Assembly: GCA_963702155.1 (NCBI GenBank)
Contig: OY969717.1
Location: 992,001 to 1,056,000 of the forward strand
DNA: 64,000 nucleotides
Source of the DNA: G963702155 sp963702155
Lineage (GTDB): Bacteria > Pseudomonadota > Alphaproteobacteria > Micavibrionales > Micavibrionaceae
Direction: 5' to 3'
Shown here one piece after another: positions 37,031 through 45,478 of this stretch. Position 1 is the stretch's first letter; each line of letters starts with the position of its first letter. The notes beneath the pieces were generated by a model that saw only the letters and a program-made list of their open reading frames with translations, did no database searches and was not told the DNA's origin. The position numbers were made by a program, and so were the translations under genes.

Positions 37031-37834
37031 TTATGAATCCAAATCAGGCTTATATAATCCATAGATAATAAAACATAGCCCCGCTAAAATCATCGGAAAG
37101 CTTAAAATTTGCCCCATAGAAAGCCAACCGTAAACATAACCGATATGCGCATCTGGCTCTCTGAAAAACTCAACAAAAGCTCTGAACACGCCATATCCGG
37201 CTAGAAATGTGCCTGAAACAACACCTGTACGATTTCTAATCCACGGACTACGCATCATAAAAAAGAGAACAATAAATAACACAGCCCCTTCTAAAACAGC
37301 CTCATAAAGCTGGCTTGGATGACGCGGCTCTGGCCCGCCTTTCGGAAACTGAACCGCCCATGGTAAATACGCAACACGGCCATATAGTTCTCCGTTAATA
37401 AAGTTTGCAATACGGCCAAAAAATAACCCGATTGGCACAGCTGCACACGCAATATCAGCCAGCCGCAAGCGTTTAAAATTTTTAAATGCAGGATACATAA
37501 CAAGCGCTAAAACAACGCCGAGCGCGCCCCCATGAAAGGACATCCCCCCTTCCCATATTTTTAAAGCCGCCAAAGGGTCGTTTAAATAAGAGGATAAATT
37601 ATAAAAAAGCACATAACCAAGACGCCCCCCTAAAATAACACCAACAATAACCCAAGGAATAAAATCATCTACATCATCTCGCGTTGGTCGCCGCTTCTTG
37701 TCAAAGCCCGCCAAATATAATGCATAACGCCAACCAAGTAAAAATCCGGCCATATAGGCAAGCGCATACCAGCGAATCGGAAACGATCCAATTGAGAACG
37801 CCACGGGATCCAGCGCAGGAAAAGTAATCCCCAT
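37031..37834 (-). CDS. lgt: Prolipoprotein diacylglyceryl transferase
   Basis: Inner-membrane enzyme that puts diacylglycerol on the lipobox cysteine, the first step of lipoprotein maturation. About 267 residues from ATG 37834 (MGITFPALDPVAFSIG); the frame is open to 37936 but the added 34 residues do not fit. Seven hydrophobic segments; signature GRIANFINGELYGR and the essential His in 'SFHGGALG'. First gene of lgt-midA-pgeF. Confidence 0.95.
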   Translation of the reverse strand: MGITFPALDPVAFSIGSFPIRWYALAYMAGFLLGWRYALYLAGFDKKRRPTRDDVDDFIPWVIVGVILGGRLGYVLFYNLSSYLNDPLAALKIWEGGMSFHGGALGVVLALVMYPAFKNFKRLRLADIACAAVPIGLFFGRIANFINGELYGRVAYLPWAVQFPKGGPEPRHPSQLYEAVLEGAVLFIVLFFMMRSPWIRNRTGVVSGTFLAGYGVFRAFVEFFREPDAHIGYVYGWLSMGQILSFPMILAGLCFIIYGLYKPDLDS

Positions 37835-37967
37835 AAAGCAAAGCAACCTTTTAAAATGATTAAAGTGTAAAGTTACAGATTTGCTTTTATGCAAGACAGA
37901 TGGTTTTGTCCACCCCGAAACCATATCCACAAGCATTAAACATTGGTATAAAACAATAAATTATTTT

Positions 37968-37997
37968 TTGAAATATCTTATATTGCACCTTTAAAAT
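37968..37997 (+). promoter_or_regulatory. Candidate promoter of ubiK-ybjN-proC
   Basis: TTGAAA, an 18-bp spacer and TAAAAT. Transcription would start about 60 bp before the ubiK ATG at 38066. Confidence 0.45.
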
Positions 37998-38065
37998 TCA
38001 CGTGATAAACCACAATTAATCAAAAAAAAAATAAAAAGCCGCCGCTAAAAAAAGGCACATACTAA

Positions 38066-38317
38066 ATGGCAAAAGATAAAATATTTGATGATCTTGCACG
38101 CATGGCCGGCGGATCAATTACCCTTTTAAGTGGTTTGGGTGAACAATTAAAAAACGATATAGATGCGCGCATAAAAAATTTTGCTGACAAGATGGATTTT
38201 GTGCCCCGCGAAGATTTTGAAAGACTGGAAGACGTTGTGGATACTTTAAACAAACGGATTGATAATCTTGAAAATAAAAACCAGCAACCTAAGCAAAGAA
38301 AAGACCTAAAAAAATGA
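38066..38317 (+). CDS. ubiK: Ubiquinone biosynthesis accessory factor UbiK (BMFP)
   Basis: 83-residue amphipathic helical protein of the BMFP/YqiC family, 'FDDLARMAGGSITLLSGLGEQLK' followed by a C-terminal coiled coil (EDFERLEDVVDTLNKRID) and a basic tail. In E. coli UbiK helps the late ubiquinone enzymes under aerobic conditions. First of three genes in a tight run with a ybjN-like gene and proC; its stop overlaps the next ATG by four bases. Confidence 0.85.
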   Translation: MAKDKIFDDLARMAGGSITLLSGLGEQLKNDIDARIKNFADKMDFVPREDFERLEDVVDTLNKRIDNLENKNQQPKQRKDLKK

Positions 38318-38817
38318 GTGCCGTCATTGATTTCCGTGAAGAAGTACAAAATCCTCTCGACTGTGTTGAGGATGTTTTGAACACTTACAATTGGGCATTC
38401 GATCGTGCCAATGATGATGAGCTACTCGTAAAAATCACAGGAAAAAATTGTGACTACCGCTTATTTTTTATGTGGCAGGAGGATTTAAAAGCGCTTCAAT
38501 TTTGCTGTCAGTACGACTTCCAAATCAAAGAAACCAATATACCCCAATCCAGAAAAGCGGCAGGCAAAATAAACGAGGATTTATGGATCGGACATTTTGA
38601 TATACCCGATGAAACAACCATCCCAAGCTTCCGCTACACCGCTCTTTTGCGCGGCATTGACCAGTTTGCCGGACATGAATATGTTGAGGATTTGGTTGAT
38701 ATATCCCTTGCTCAATGCGAGAAAAATTTTGGTATCTTTAATATGTTTTCAAAATTTGAAATCGCCAATGATGAACTTTTGGATTTGGCTTTGATGGAAA
38801 CATCAGGCGAAGCATAA
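38314..38817 (+). CDS. YbjN domain protein
   Basis: 167-residue protein of the YbjN type (T3SS chaperone-like sensory fold, function unclear): a beta-rich core with 'LVKITGKNCDYRLFFMW', 'LQFCCQYDFQIKE' and 'DLWIGHFDIPDE', then a helical end. The start overlaps ubiK by ATGA, so translation is coupled. The ubiK-ybjN-proC order is common in alphaproteobacteria. No catalytic residues are recognised. Confidence 0.85.
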   Translation: MSAVIDFREEVQNPLDCVEDVLNTYNWAFDRANDDELLVKITGKNCDYRLFFMWQEDLKALQFCCQYDFQIKETNIPQSRKAAGKINEDLWIGHFDIPDETTIPSFRYTALLRGIDQFAGHEYVEDLVDISLAQCEKNFGIFNMFSKFEIANDELLDLALMETSGEA

Positions 38818-38840
38818 ACGCCAAAAATAAGAAGTCATAA

Positions 38841-39665
38841 ATGAACATAATGAACACGCCCATAAAATCCGGTATTATAGCTGTAATCGGATGCGGTAAA
38901 ATGGGGCAAGCGCTTTTAACAACATGGTCTATGAACCTGCCTCAATATCAATATATCGCTTTTGATCCCTCCCCGATCCCGGATAGCTTGATAAAAAAAA
39001 ACATTACGCATTACCAAAAAATAGAATCCGGTAATGTAGGAGACTATAACGCCATCATATTGGCCGTAAAGCCTCAAATTATGAGTGATATTTGTACAAA
39101 AATCACACCTTTTTTAAACCCCAACACCTTAATAATATCGATTGCTGCGGGACAAAAAATTGAGAATTTTGAAAAATACTTTGGGCAAACACACCCTATA
39201 ATCCGCACTATGCCAAATACGCCTGCCGCTATTGAAAAAGGTATATCTGTTGGTGTCGCAAATAAAAATGTGACCGAAGAGCAAAAAAAATTAACGCAAA
39301 CCCTATTTGAAAAAACAGGTGTATTTGACTGGATAGAGGATGAAAACCTGATGGACGCCGTCACCGCAGTATCCGGAAGCGGCCCCGCCTATGTATTCTA
39401 CCTGATCGAAAGCTTGGAAAAAGCAGCCATAAGTAATGGACTGCCTCCAAATCTTGCACAAACATTGGCGCGGCAAACTGTAATAGGCAGCGCAGCCCTT
39501 GCAGAAATAGAGCACACTCAACGCCCTCAAACACTTCGCGAAAACGTGACTAGCCCCGGCGGCACAACCGAAGCGGCTCTCAATCTATTAATGGACGGAA
39601 AATTCGACCGCATTTTGGATGAGGCAATAAAGGCTGCCATAAAACGCGGACAAGAGTTATCTTGA
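38841..39665 (+). CDS. proC: Pyrroline-5-carboxylate reductase
   Basis: Last step of proline synthesis, NADPH-dependent, 274 residues. N-terminal nucleotide-binding motif GCGKMGQALL and C-terminal signature SGSGPAYVFYLIE, 'VTSPGGTTEAAL'. A second ATG nine bases downstream is possible. Third gene of the ubiK run; it converges on mucR with 26 bp between stops. Confidence 0.95.
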   Translation: MNIMNTPIKSGIIAVIGCGKMGQALLTTWSMNLPQYQYIAFDPSPIPDSLIKKNITHYQKIESGNVGDYNAIILAVKPQIMSDICTKITPFLNPNTLIISIAAGQKIENFEKYFGQTHPIIRTMPNTPAAIEKGISVGVANKNVTEEQKKLTQTLFEKTGVFDWIEDENLMDAVTAVSGSGPAYVFYLIESLEKAAISNGLPPNLAQTLARQTVIGSAALAEIEHTQRPQTLRENVTSPGGTTEAALNLLMDGKFDRILDEAIKAAIKRGQELS

Positions 39666-39691
39666 AACAAGCCGCATTTTATAATAATAAT

Positions 39692-40090
39692 CTATTTACG
39701 CCCCAAGCCAATATCTTTAGCAAGCGCGCTTCGCCGTTTCGCATAATTAGGTGCAACCATTGGGTAGTCCGGCGATAATCCCCATCTCTCACGATATTGC
39801 TCCGGACTCATGCCGTAAGCCGTCTTTAAATGACGTTTAAGCATTTTAAGCTGTTTACCATCTTCCAAACAGATTAAATAATCCGGTGTAATTGATTTTT
39901 TAATTGGAACCGCAGGTTTTGGACGATCCGCAGTCAAACTGCGTTCCTCCCCAACATTGGAAAGTGTTGTATACACACGCTCAATCAAATCCGTAACCTG
40001 AGAAGGCTGCATCGTATTGTTAGAAACATAAGAAGAAACAATAGTACTTGTAAAAGACAGTATTTCAGATTTTTTATTTGAATCATTCAT
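39692..40090 (-). CDS. MucR/Ros family transcriptional regulator
   Basis: 132-residue regulator of the alphaproteobacterial Ros/MucR family. The C-terminal zinc-finger-like domain has the pattern YLICLEDGKQLKMLKRHLKT (Cys, Asp, His) and AYGMSPEQYRERWGLSPDYP, and a Lys/Arg-rich end. The N-terminal third is the dimerisation part. MucR proteins bind AT-rich DNA broadly and control surface polysaccharides, motility and cell cycle genes; this window's AT-rich intergenic regions are plausible targets. The gene stands in the position where a mucR copy often follows tsaB in related genomes. Confidence 0.93.
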   Translation of the reverse strand: MNDSNKKSEILSFTSTIVSSYVSNNTMQPSQVTDLIERVYTTLSNVGEERSLTADRPKPAVPIKKSITPDYLICLEDGKQLKMLKRHLKTAYGMSPEQYRERWGLSPDYPMVAPNYAKRRSALAKDIGLGRK

Positions 40091-40175
40091 AAAAACACCT
40101 TTTAAATAAAATAGTCTATTTAATAATCGAATATATATACTTTAATAAATATTATTCAATACTTTAATTAAATCA

Positions 40176-40940
40176 TTATTTTAAAACACGTTGAACCCGT
40201 TTTGATTGGCTTACGTCCGCGCCCCTCAAATATAAAGGGTCGGGATCTCTAACAAATCGGTGCCAAAAAATTTCTTCCCTATGTTTTATATTGAAGGATT
40301 GTTTAAAACATCGCCCCATAACAACCGGATCAATCAAAAAACATTCTGGTTCAAAAAACCAGTTCTTAGCCTCTTCCCTACCGTGAATTTCACTTGATAA
40401 TCGGTCAACCGCATCGCCGAGAAACATGCATTTTTTATATTGTGAAACCTCTACAACTTGATCCAACGACATGGAAGCGGCCGATTGAACAACATTTAAA
40501 CCAGGCGTCACGCCCAAAATATAATAATCCCGCCTCTTGGTTTCCAGCACGGTGAAAATAATATCAAATCCATCAGTTTTTAAATGATCGGCATCAAATA
40601 GATACGAAGCCGCCATCATAGTTAATGTATCAATACCATAAACAGGTATATTAAGTGATAATCCAAAGGCCTTGGCCGCAGATAATCCAACTCGCAAACC
40701 GGTAAAGGCGCCCGGGCCGCGCGTAGTTAAAATTACATCAAGATCAGAATAAGAAACACCTGACTGAGTCAACGCATTTGTAATAACCGGCATTAAATAC
40801 TCGGCCTGCCCGCGCGCCATAGGTTTTTCAATAGATATATCAGCATCAGGATTTTCAAAATCGGTAATACAAATGCTGATACCCGCGAGGGAGGTATCAA
40901 TTCCCAAACCATATCGAAAACTGTTTTTCAACGGGTGCAA
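40176..40940 (-). CDS. tsaB: tRNA threonylcarbamoyladenosine biosynthesis protein TsaB
   Basis: Partner of TsaD in making the t6A37 modification. 254 residues, actin-like fold: 'GLGIDTS' near the N-terminus, TRGPGAFTGLRVGLSAAKAFGLSLNIP-type segment (read as TRGPGAFTGLR and LSAAKAFG), and 'GIDTLTMMAAS'. It begins with TTG at 40940, the first start-like codon after an in-frame stop, with AGGGATAGG directly upstream. The rimI gene, which is usually next to tsaB, is absent here. It follows the nitroreductase by 18 bp. Confidence 0.9.
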   Translation of the reverse strand: MHPLKNSFRYGLGIDTSLAGISICITDFENPDADISIEKPMARGQAEYLMPVITNALTQSGVSYSDLDVILTTRGPGAFTGLRVGLSAAKAFGLSLNIPVYGIDTLTMMAASYLFDADHLKTDGFDIIFTVLETKRRDYYILGVTPGLNVVQSAASMSLDQVVEVSQYKKCMFLGDAVDRLSSEIHGREEAKNWFFEPECFLIDPVVMGRCFKQSFNIKHREEIFWHRFVRDPDPLYLRGADVSQSKRVQRVLK

Positions 40941-40958
40941 ATGCCTATCCCTAAACCT

Positions 40959-41555
40959 TTAAAGAATGTCAGAAATTTCATCAAAGTCAAATCGCGGACT
41001 ACGCGGGAACATATCGCTACTATCGCCATACCCGATGTTACAAAGAAAGTTTGGCACAACCTTTTGTCCCTCAAAAAACTCTTCCCGAACACCATCCGCG
41101 TTATACCCTGACATTGGCCCACAATCAAGCCCGAGCGCACGTGCAGCCATAATCAAATAGCTGCCTTGCAACGTCCCGTTTCGAAATGCCGTTTCCTTGA
41201 TAAGCTTATCATTCCCGATAAACCAGCTTTTGGCATCTGTATGGGGAAACAATTTGGGCAAATATTCATAAAACTCCATATCATGTGCAATAATAGCGAC
41301 AACCGGCGCACTCATCGTTTTCTCGACGTTACCTTTATCTAAATATGGCTTTAAGCGAGCCTTGGCCTCTTCACTTTTAATAAATTTAAACCGCGCAGGC
41401 GAAGTATTTGCGCTTGTAGGGCCAAATTTTACTAAATCATAAATTGCCTTGATAACAGTGTCCGACACATCACGATCCTGCCATTTATTGAATGTACGGG
41501 CTTCCCGAAACAATAAATCGAGACCCGTATCGTTTATAATATTATCTTGCATCAT
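40959..41555 (-). CDS. Nitroreductase family protein (RutE/HadB type)
   Basis: FMN-dependent oxidoreductase of about 198 residues related to malonic semialdehyde reductase RutE. Marks: LLFREARTFNKWQD, 'LVKFGPTSANTSPARF', 'GTLQGSYLIMAARALGLDCGPMSGYN' in pieces, and 'FLCNIGYGD'. Two adjacent ATG codons at 41555 and 41552 with GAGGA upstream; the frame is open to 41630 without support. Substrate is not predictable. It precedes tsaB on the same strand. Confidence 0.88.
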   Translation of the reverse strand: MMQDNIINDTGLDLLFREARTFNKWQDRDVSDTVIKAIYDLVKFGPTSANTSPARFKFIKSEEAKARLKPYLDKGNVEKTMSAPVVAIIAHDMEFYEYLPKLFPHTDAKSWFIGNDKLIKETAFRNGTLQGSYLIMAARALGLDCGPMSGYNADGVREEFFEGQKVVPNFLCNIGYGDSSDMFPRSPRFDFDEISDIL

Positions 41556-41677
41556 AACGCGGCGTATCCTCTTATTAATATTTAAAAATGATATTTTTTT
41601 AAAAAAAGACTTACTGTATTCTTGTATCAAATTTGTTTTAATGAAGTAACCTTTAAACTAAAAAAGACAAACGAATA

Positions 41678-42778
41678 ATGAACGGCTTATATAAATCTTT
41701 GCCTAAAGCATTCATAGCTATTTTGATAACTTTTTTGGTAGCAACCGTGTCGCAAAGTTTACAGGCAGAAAACATTAATGAAAACAACACACACAAAGCC
41801 GTTATAATCACATATACGCGCATTGATGATAGTTCGGAAGGTATAAACGAGCAGGCTTTCAATATGCATGTTAAAGAGCTGCAACGCAAAGAATACAGCA
41901 TTCTACCAATACCGGAAATTATAAAAAAAATTAGAAAGAATGAAATATTACCGAATAAAACGGTAGGTATTTTTGTTAATGGAAACCATCGTCCAACTCT
42001 AAATCATGCAATCGAAAACCTGAGTGTAAATAATATACCATTCACAATCATTTACACGCCCAGTCTAATAAATGAAATGAATAATGATAATATTAAAAAA
42101 ACATCATGGGAAGACATAGAAGCCTTTGAAAGTAATAGAAATATAGACTTTGCATTAAAACCAGAAATAAAATTGGAAGATATAAACAACATTGAAGACA
42201 TAAGAAAAGGCATTAACAAAGCACGTTTACTGTCTAGAATGAATACAAAAATTGAAACAAATATACTGATATATCCGCATGAGATGACATCACAGAAATT
42301 AAAGCAAGAAGCATTTAACATGAAATTTGATGCCGCTTTCGGCTATGATAAAGGCGCACTACATTTCAAATCTGATATATATGATGCGCCGCAGTTTATA
42401 ATAAACGCAAATTATAGCGATGTTGAGCATTTTCAAATGATTCTAAATGCCCTCCCCCTTTCAATTGGGGATATAATCCCAGAAAATAGTGCATTAAATA
42501 AACTCCCTGAACATATAGGATTCACCATTTTAGACAGTAAAAATAAAGAATTATATGATTTGAAATGCACATTGAAAGGAGCAGAAATAAAGCAGGAAAT
42601 TTTAGGTACAGCGCGCGTAGAAATAAGAGCCGAGATACCGCAATCGTTAGAGCAAACAACACTCAATTGCATGATGCCTGCCTATAGCAAAAATGGGGAA
42701 GAACCGCAATGGCACTGGTTTAGCCGATTATTTACAATTCTACCTTTACCCGAATCAGAAACGGAAGCCCAAGACTAA
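41678..42778 (+). CDS. Polysaccharide-deacetylase-like exported protein without catalytic motif
   Basis: A 366-residue protein with an N-terminal signal (residues about 8-30, AFIAILITFLVATVSQSLQA). Residues 41-130 follow the NodB/deacetylase layout: VIITYTRIDD where the family has Y-H-R, FNMHVKELQRKEYSILPIPE, and IPFTIIYTPSL. At the catalytic strand the usual T-F-D-D-G is I-F-V-N-G (98-102), and the metal-binding H-x3-H that should come near residue 155 is gone. A later segment, LIYPHEM...FDAAFGYDKGA at 198-227, is the family's C-terminal motif. It therefore looks like a degenerate deacetylase fold, perhaps a sugar-binding or scaffold protein. It is AT-richer than its neighbours and its stop overlaps nfu by four bases. 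Confidence 0.75.
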   Translation: MNGLYKSLPKAFIAILITFLVATVSQSLQAENINENNTHKAVIITYTRIDDSSEGINEQAFNMHVKELQRKEYSILPIPEIIKKIRKNEILPNKTVGIFVNGNHRPTLNHAIENLSVNNIPFTIIYTPSLINEMNNDNIKKTSWEDIEAFESNRNIDFALKPEIKLEDINNIEDIRKGINKARLLSRMNTKIETNILIYPHEMTSQKLKQEAFNMKFDAAFGYDKGALHFKSDIYDAPQFIINANYSDVEHFQMILNALPLSIGDIIPENSALNKLPEHIGFTILDSKNKELYDLKCTLKGAEIKQEILGTARVEIRAEIPQSLEQTTLNCMMPAYSKNGEEPQWHWFSRLFTILPLPESETEAQD

Positions 42779-43347
42779 TAAGGCGAATCCGAGACAGGCC
42801 GGACTTCTTCAACTTCCGGTACAAAATGTTTTAGCATATTTTCAATACCGGCTTTAAGTGTGGCTGTCGAGCTAGGGCAGCCGGCGCATGCACCGCGCAT
42901 TTCAAGGAAAACAATCCCATCCTCAAATCGGTTAAATGTAATATCACCTCCATCCATGGCCACCATCGGGCGCACCCTTGTATCGAGCAATTCTTTAATT
43001 TGAATAACAAGCGGGTCATCATCTTGCTCATTGGCATTATGGCCTTGATCAGATGAATCCCCCTCTTCTATAATCGGCATATTCATAGAGAAATGTTCCA
43101 TAAGGGACGATAAAACCATAGGCTTCAGCATCGACCAATCGGTATCCTCCGCTTTACTAACCGAAACAAAATCATGGCCTAAGAAAATACCGGAGACCCC
43201 TTGCAACTTGAATAAACGCAAAGCCAAAGGAGAGCGTCCCGCCATCTCGGCAGATTGAAAATCGGCCGTTTTCCCTGGGTAAACATCTTGGCCAGGTAAA
43301 AATTTTATGGTTGCGGGATTTGGCGTATCTTGCGTTTGTATAAACAT
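42775..43347 (-). CDS. nfuA: NifU-family Fe-S scaffold/carrier protein
   Basis: 190-residue protein with an N-terminal Nfu_N domain (TQDTPNPATIKFLPGQ, about 1-90) and a C-terminal NifU domain (about 115-180) with the cluster-binding CxxC in GACAGCPSST. It carries [4Fe-4S] clusters to target apoproteins. An acidic linker with Asp/Glu joins the domains. It is downstream of trpS in the conserved alphaproteobacterial neighbourhood and convergent with the deacetylase-like gene, overlapping by four bases. Confidence 0.92.
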   Translation of the reverse strand: MFIQTQDTPNPATIKFLPGQDVYPGKTADFQSAEMAGRSPLALRLFKLQGVSGIFLGHDFVSVSKAEDTDWSMLKPMVLSSLMEHFSMNMPIIEEGDSSDQGHNANEQDDDPLVIQIKELLDTRVRPMVAMDGGDITFNRFEDGIVFLEMRGACAGCPSSTATLKAGIENMLKHFVPEVEEVRPVSDSPY

Positions 43348-43405
43348 TAAATTTTTTCCTCAATATTTAAATATTGATATAGGGCAATAAAATGGAATAG
43401 GCAAT

Positions 43406-43440
43406 AAAAAGGCCTCCTTATTAATAAAGGCGGCCTTTTA
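43406..43440 (-). terminator. Terminator of the 218-residue exported protein gene
   Basis: AAAAGGCC-x-CCTTTATT and its inverted copy form a stem with an A/T tract on each side; on the minus strand it ends in a run of T. It lies between the 218-residue gene and nfu, and may work in both directions. Confidence 0.75.
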
Positions 43441-43463
43441 TAAACTCAATTTAAAGCTCAGTT

Positions 43464-44120
43464 TCAGTGAACACTAACATCGGTTGATTTTTCGCCGTTT
43501 ATAATAAGTGGCTTATCAAAGTAAAATGGGCGGTAATGACCGGTTGGCAATTCGTGAATTTCCTTACGAAAATCAATCGATTTTGCAACACTTAAAAAGT
43601 ATTTTTCAAATTTGCCATATGCCGCCTCTTGCGCGGAACACTCCAAAATATAGGCTTTATCATTATAGAGCGAAGCAAACATCAAACCCTGTTTTTGCAT
43701 CTTTAATCCGGTTCCGGTTAAAAATGAGGCTTTAGCGTGACTTGCAAACCCGCGGCCTAAACCAGAATTATCATATACGTCATGCAGGATCGCACCATCA
43801 TATTCACCAACATAATCATTCCAAAACTCTTTAGAATAATGCAACCGCTGTATTTCACCTGAATAACGCTGTGGATAAATAACAAATCGGCGATCCGGAC
43901 GAACACGCAATCGACACGCCGCATGCTCGTTTTGGCCTGGCGCTAAAAACGTAAGCACATCATCCGGTTTTTGATTTGAAACTTGGCGCCATGTATCCGG
44001 CACAGAGATAGAAACTTTGGTTTCCGCATCTTCCCAATAATAAACCGAGGCCTGCACTTTAGAAGAAAGGCCAGTAACAGCAATCGCACATACCGACAAT
44101 AAACTCAAAATAGACTTCAT
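43464..44120 (-). CDS. Exported protein of unknown function, 218 aa
   Basis: A Sec signal peptide is clear (MKSILSLLSVCAIAVTGLSS...VQA, cleavage near residue 24). The mature protein has three Cys-bearing or aromatic-rich patches (AACRLRVRPDRR, YILECSAQEAAYGKF) and a beta-rich pattern beginning 'VSISVPDTWRQVSNQ', which resembles small periplasmic domains found in proteins with the 'PsbP/DUF1795-like' shape; this is only a weak resemblance. It is in the trpS-nfu interval, where a UspA gene is frequent in relatives. It is monocistronic with its own terminator. Confidence 0.7.
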   Translation of the reverse strand: MKSILSLLSVCAIAVTGLSSKVQASVYYWEDAETKVSISVPDTWRQVSNQKPDDVLTFLAPGQNEHAACRLRVRPDRRFVIYPQRYSGEIQRLHYSKEFWNDYVGEYDGAILHDVYDNSGLGRGFASHAKASFLTGTGLKMQKQGLMFASLYNDKAYILECSAQEAAYGKFEKYFLSVAKSIDFRKEIHELPTGHYRPFYFDKPLIINGEKSTDVSVH

Positions 44121-44183
44121 AATAATTAAAACCTTTTTATTCTATTATCAGTATGACGAATTTTGGAAAGACTTTCCAGTATT

Positions 44184-44465
44184 TTAAACTGATAGTTTTG
44201 GCGCGTGTTCCTGAACTTTTCTAAGGTCAATTGAGCCTTTTGGTGCACGAGTTGCAAAAATATTATCAAATTCAGACTTTGGTATTTGCGCATTCACATG
44301 ATATTTTGTGTTTTTAACAGTAGTAGAAACACATGTATTATTATCGCCATACTTACGGCTTCCTCTATACTCACCTTCAACAGTTTTAATACTACCATCT
44401 TCAACAATATTAAAAATAATATTGAGAGAATTTTTTCTCATTCCAAAATCTAAATTTTGTCCCAT
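44184..44465 (-). CDS. Small unknown protein, 93 aa
   Basis: No family recognised. A mixed alpha/beta small protein with 'FNIVEDGSIKTVEGEYRGSRKYGDNNTC' split features and a C-terminal KVQEHAPKL. The ATG at 44465 lies five bases past the trpS stop and has GGAG nine bases upstream, which is contained in the trpS stop region; an earlier ATG at 44480 overlaps the end of trpS and lacks a ribosome-binding site. It is therefore probably co-translated with trpS in the murJ-trpS operon. Confidence 0.6.
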   Translation of the reverse strand: MGQNLDFGMRKNSLNIIFNIVEDGSIKTVEGEYRGSRKYGDNNTCVSTTVKNTKYHVNAQIPKSEFDNIFATRAPKGSIDLRKVQEHAPKLSV

Positions 44466-44470
44466 AACTT

Positions 44471-45472
44471 TTAACTCCATATTCCCATAATTGATTTTAT
44501 TTCTTTTATATGATTTTCTGCTAAAGTTCCAGCTTTTTCATTGCCTGATACTAATATTCGGTCAACTTCGGCTGGATCTTTGAGCAATCTATTCATTTTG
44601 CGTGTAATTGGCGCAACTTTTAATACAGCTATATCGACAAGGGATTTTTTTAAATCCGAAAACGGCTTGCCGCCAAAATGATCCAAAACATCCTCTAAAT
44701 CTGTATCGGCTAGTGCGGCATATATATTAAGCAAATTCGCCGCCTCAGGCCGATTTTCCATTTCCTTTTCGCTACCCGGGATCTCCCCAGAATCCGTTTT
44801 GGCTTTACGAAACTTCTTTGCAATCGCATCCGCATCATCGGTTAAATTAATACGGCTATTATCCGATTCATCCGATTTGCTCATTTTCTTGGTGCCATCG
44901 CGCAGCGACATAACCCGCGTACCCGTTCCCGCAATAACCGGCTCTGGCAAGGTAAAATAGTCCTGCTCATACCGGTGGTTGAACGTGCTTGCGATTTCGC
45001 GCGTTAATTCCAAATGTTGCTTCTGATCTTCTCCTACTGGGACATGCGTTGCCTTGTATATTAAAATATCCGCCGCCATTAATACGGGATATGAAAACAA
45101 TCCTAATCCCGCACGTTCGGCATTTTTACCTGCTTTGTCCTTGAACTGCGTCATACGCTCTAATTTACCCATTTGGGTCATTGTCGCAAACAACCACATC
45201 AATTCTGAATGCGCTGGTATAGAAGATTGTACAAATATAGTGGAACGCTCTGGTTTAATACCGCCTGCAATATAAGCTGCCGCTATCTCTCTTGTAGATT
45301 GCTTTAATACCGCAGGGTCGTATTTTGCCGTAATCGCATGAAGATCCACAACCGTATAAAGACACTCTGCTGACGGGTCATTTTGAAAACTAACCCAGTT
45401 TTTAAGTGCGCCCAAATAATTACCTAAATGAAGTTGATTGGTTGGCTGCATGCCAGATAATATACGTTTCAT
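44471..45472 (-). CDS. trpS: Tryptophanyl-tRNA synthetase
   Basis: Class I aminoacyl-tRNA synthetase of 333 residues charging tRNA-Trp. The HIGH-type motif is 'GMQPTNQLHLGNYLGALKNW' in pieces, the KMSKS loop is KKMSKSDESD, and 'PVGEDQKQHLELTREIA' marks the Trp branch. It follows murJ with 6 bp between them; the order murJ-trpS is a conserved alphaproteobacterial pair. Confidence 0.96.
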   Translation of the reverse strand: MKRILSGMQPTNQLHLGNYLGALKNWVSFQNDPSAECLYTVVDLHAITAKYDPAVLKQSTREIAAAYIAGGIKPERSTIFVQSSIPAHSELMWLFATMTQMGKLERMTQFKDKAGKNAERAGLGLFSYPVLMAADILIYKATHVPVGEDQKQHLELTREIASTFNHRYEQDYFTLPEPVIAGTGTRVMSLRDGTKKMSKSDESDNSRINLTDDADAIAKKFRKAKTDSGEIPGSEKEMENRPEAANLLNIYAALADTDLEDVLDHFGGKPFSDLKKSLVDIAVLKVAPITRKMNRLLKDPAEVDRILVSGNEKAGTLAENHIKEIKSIMGIWS

Positions 45473-45478
45473 TTAATT

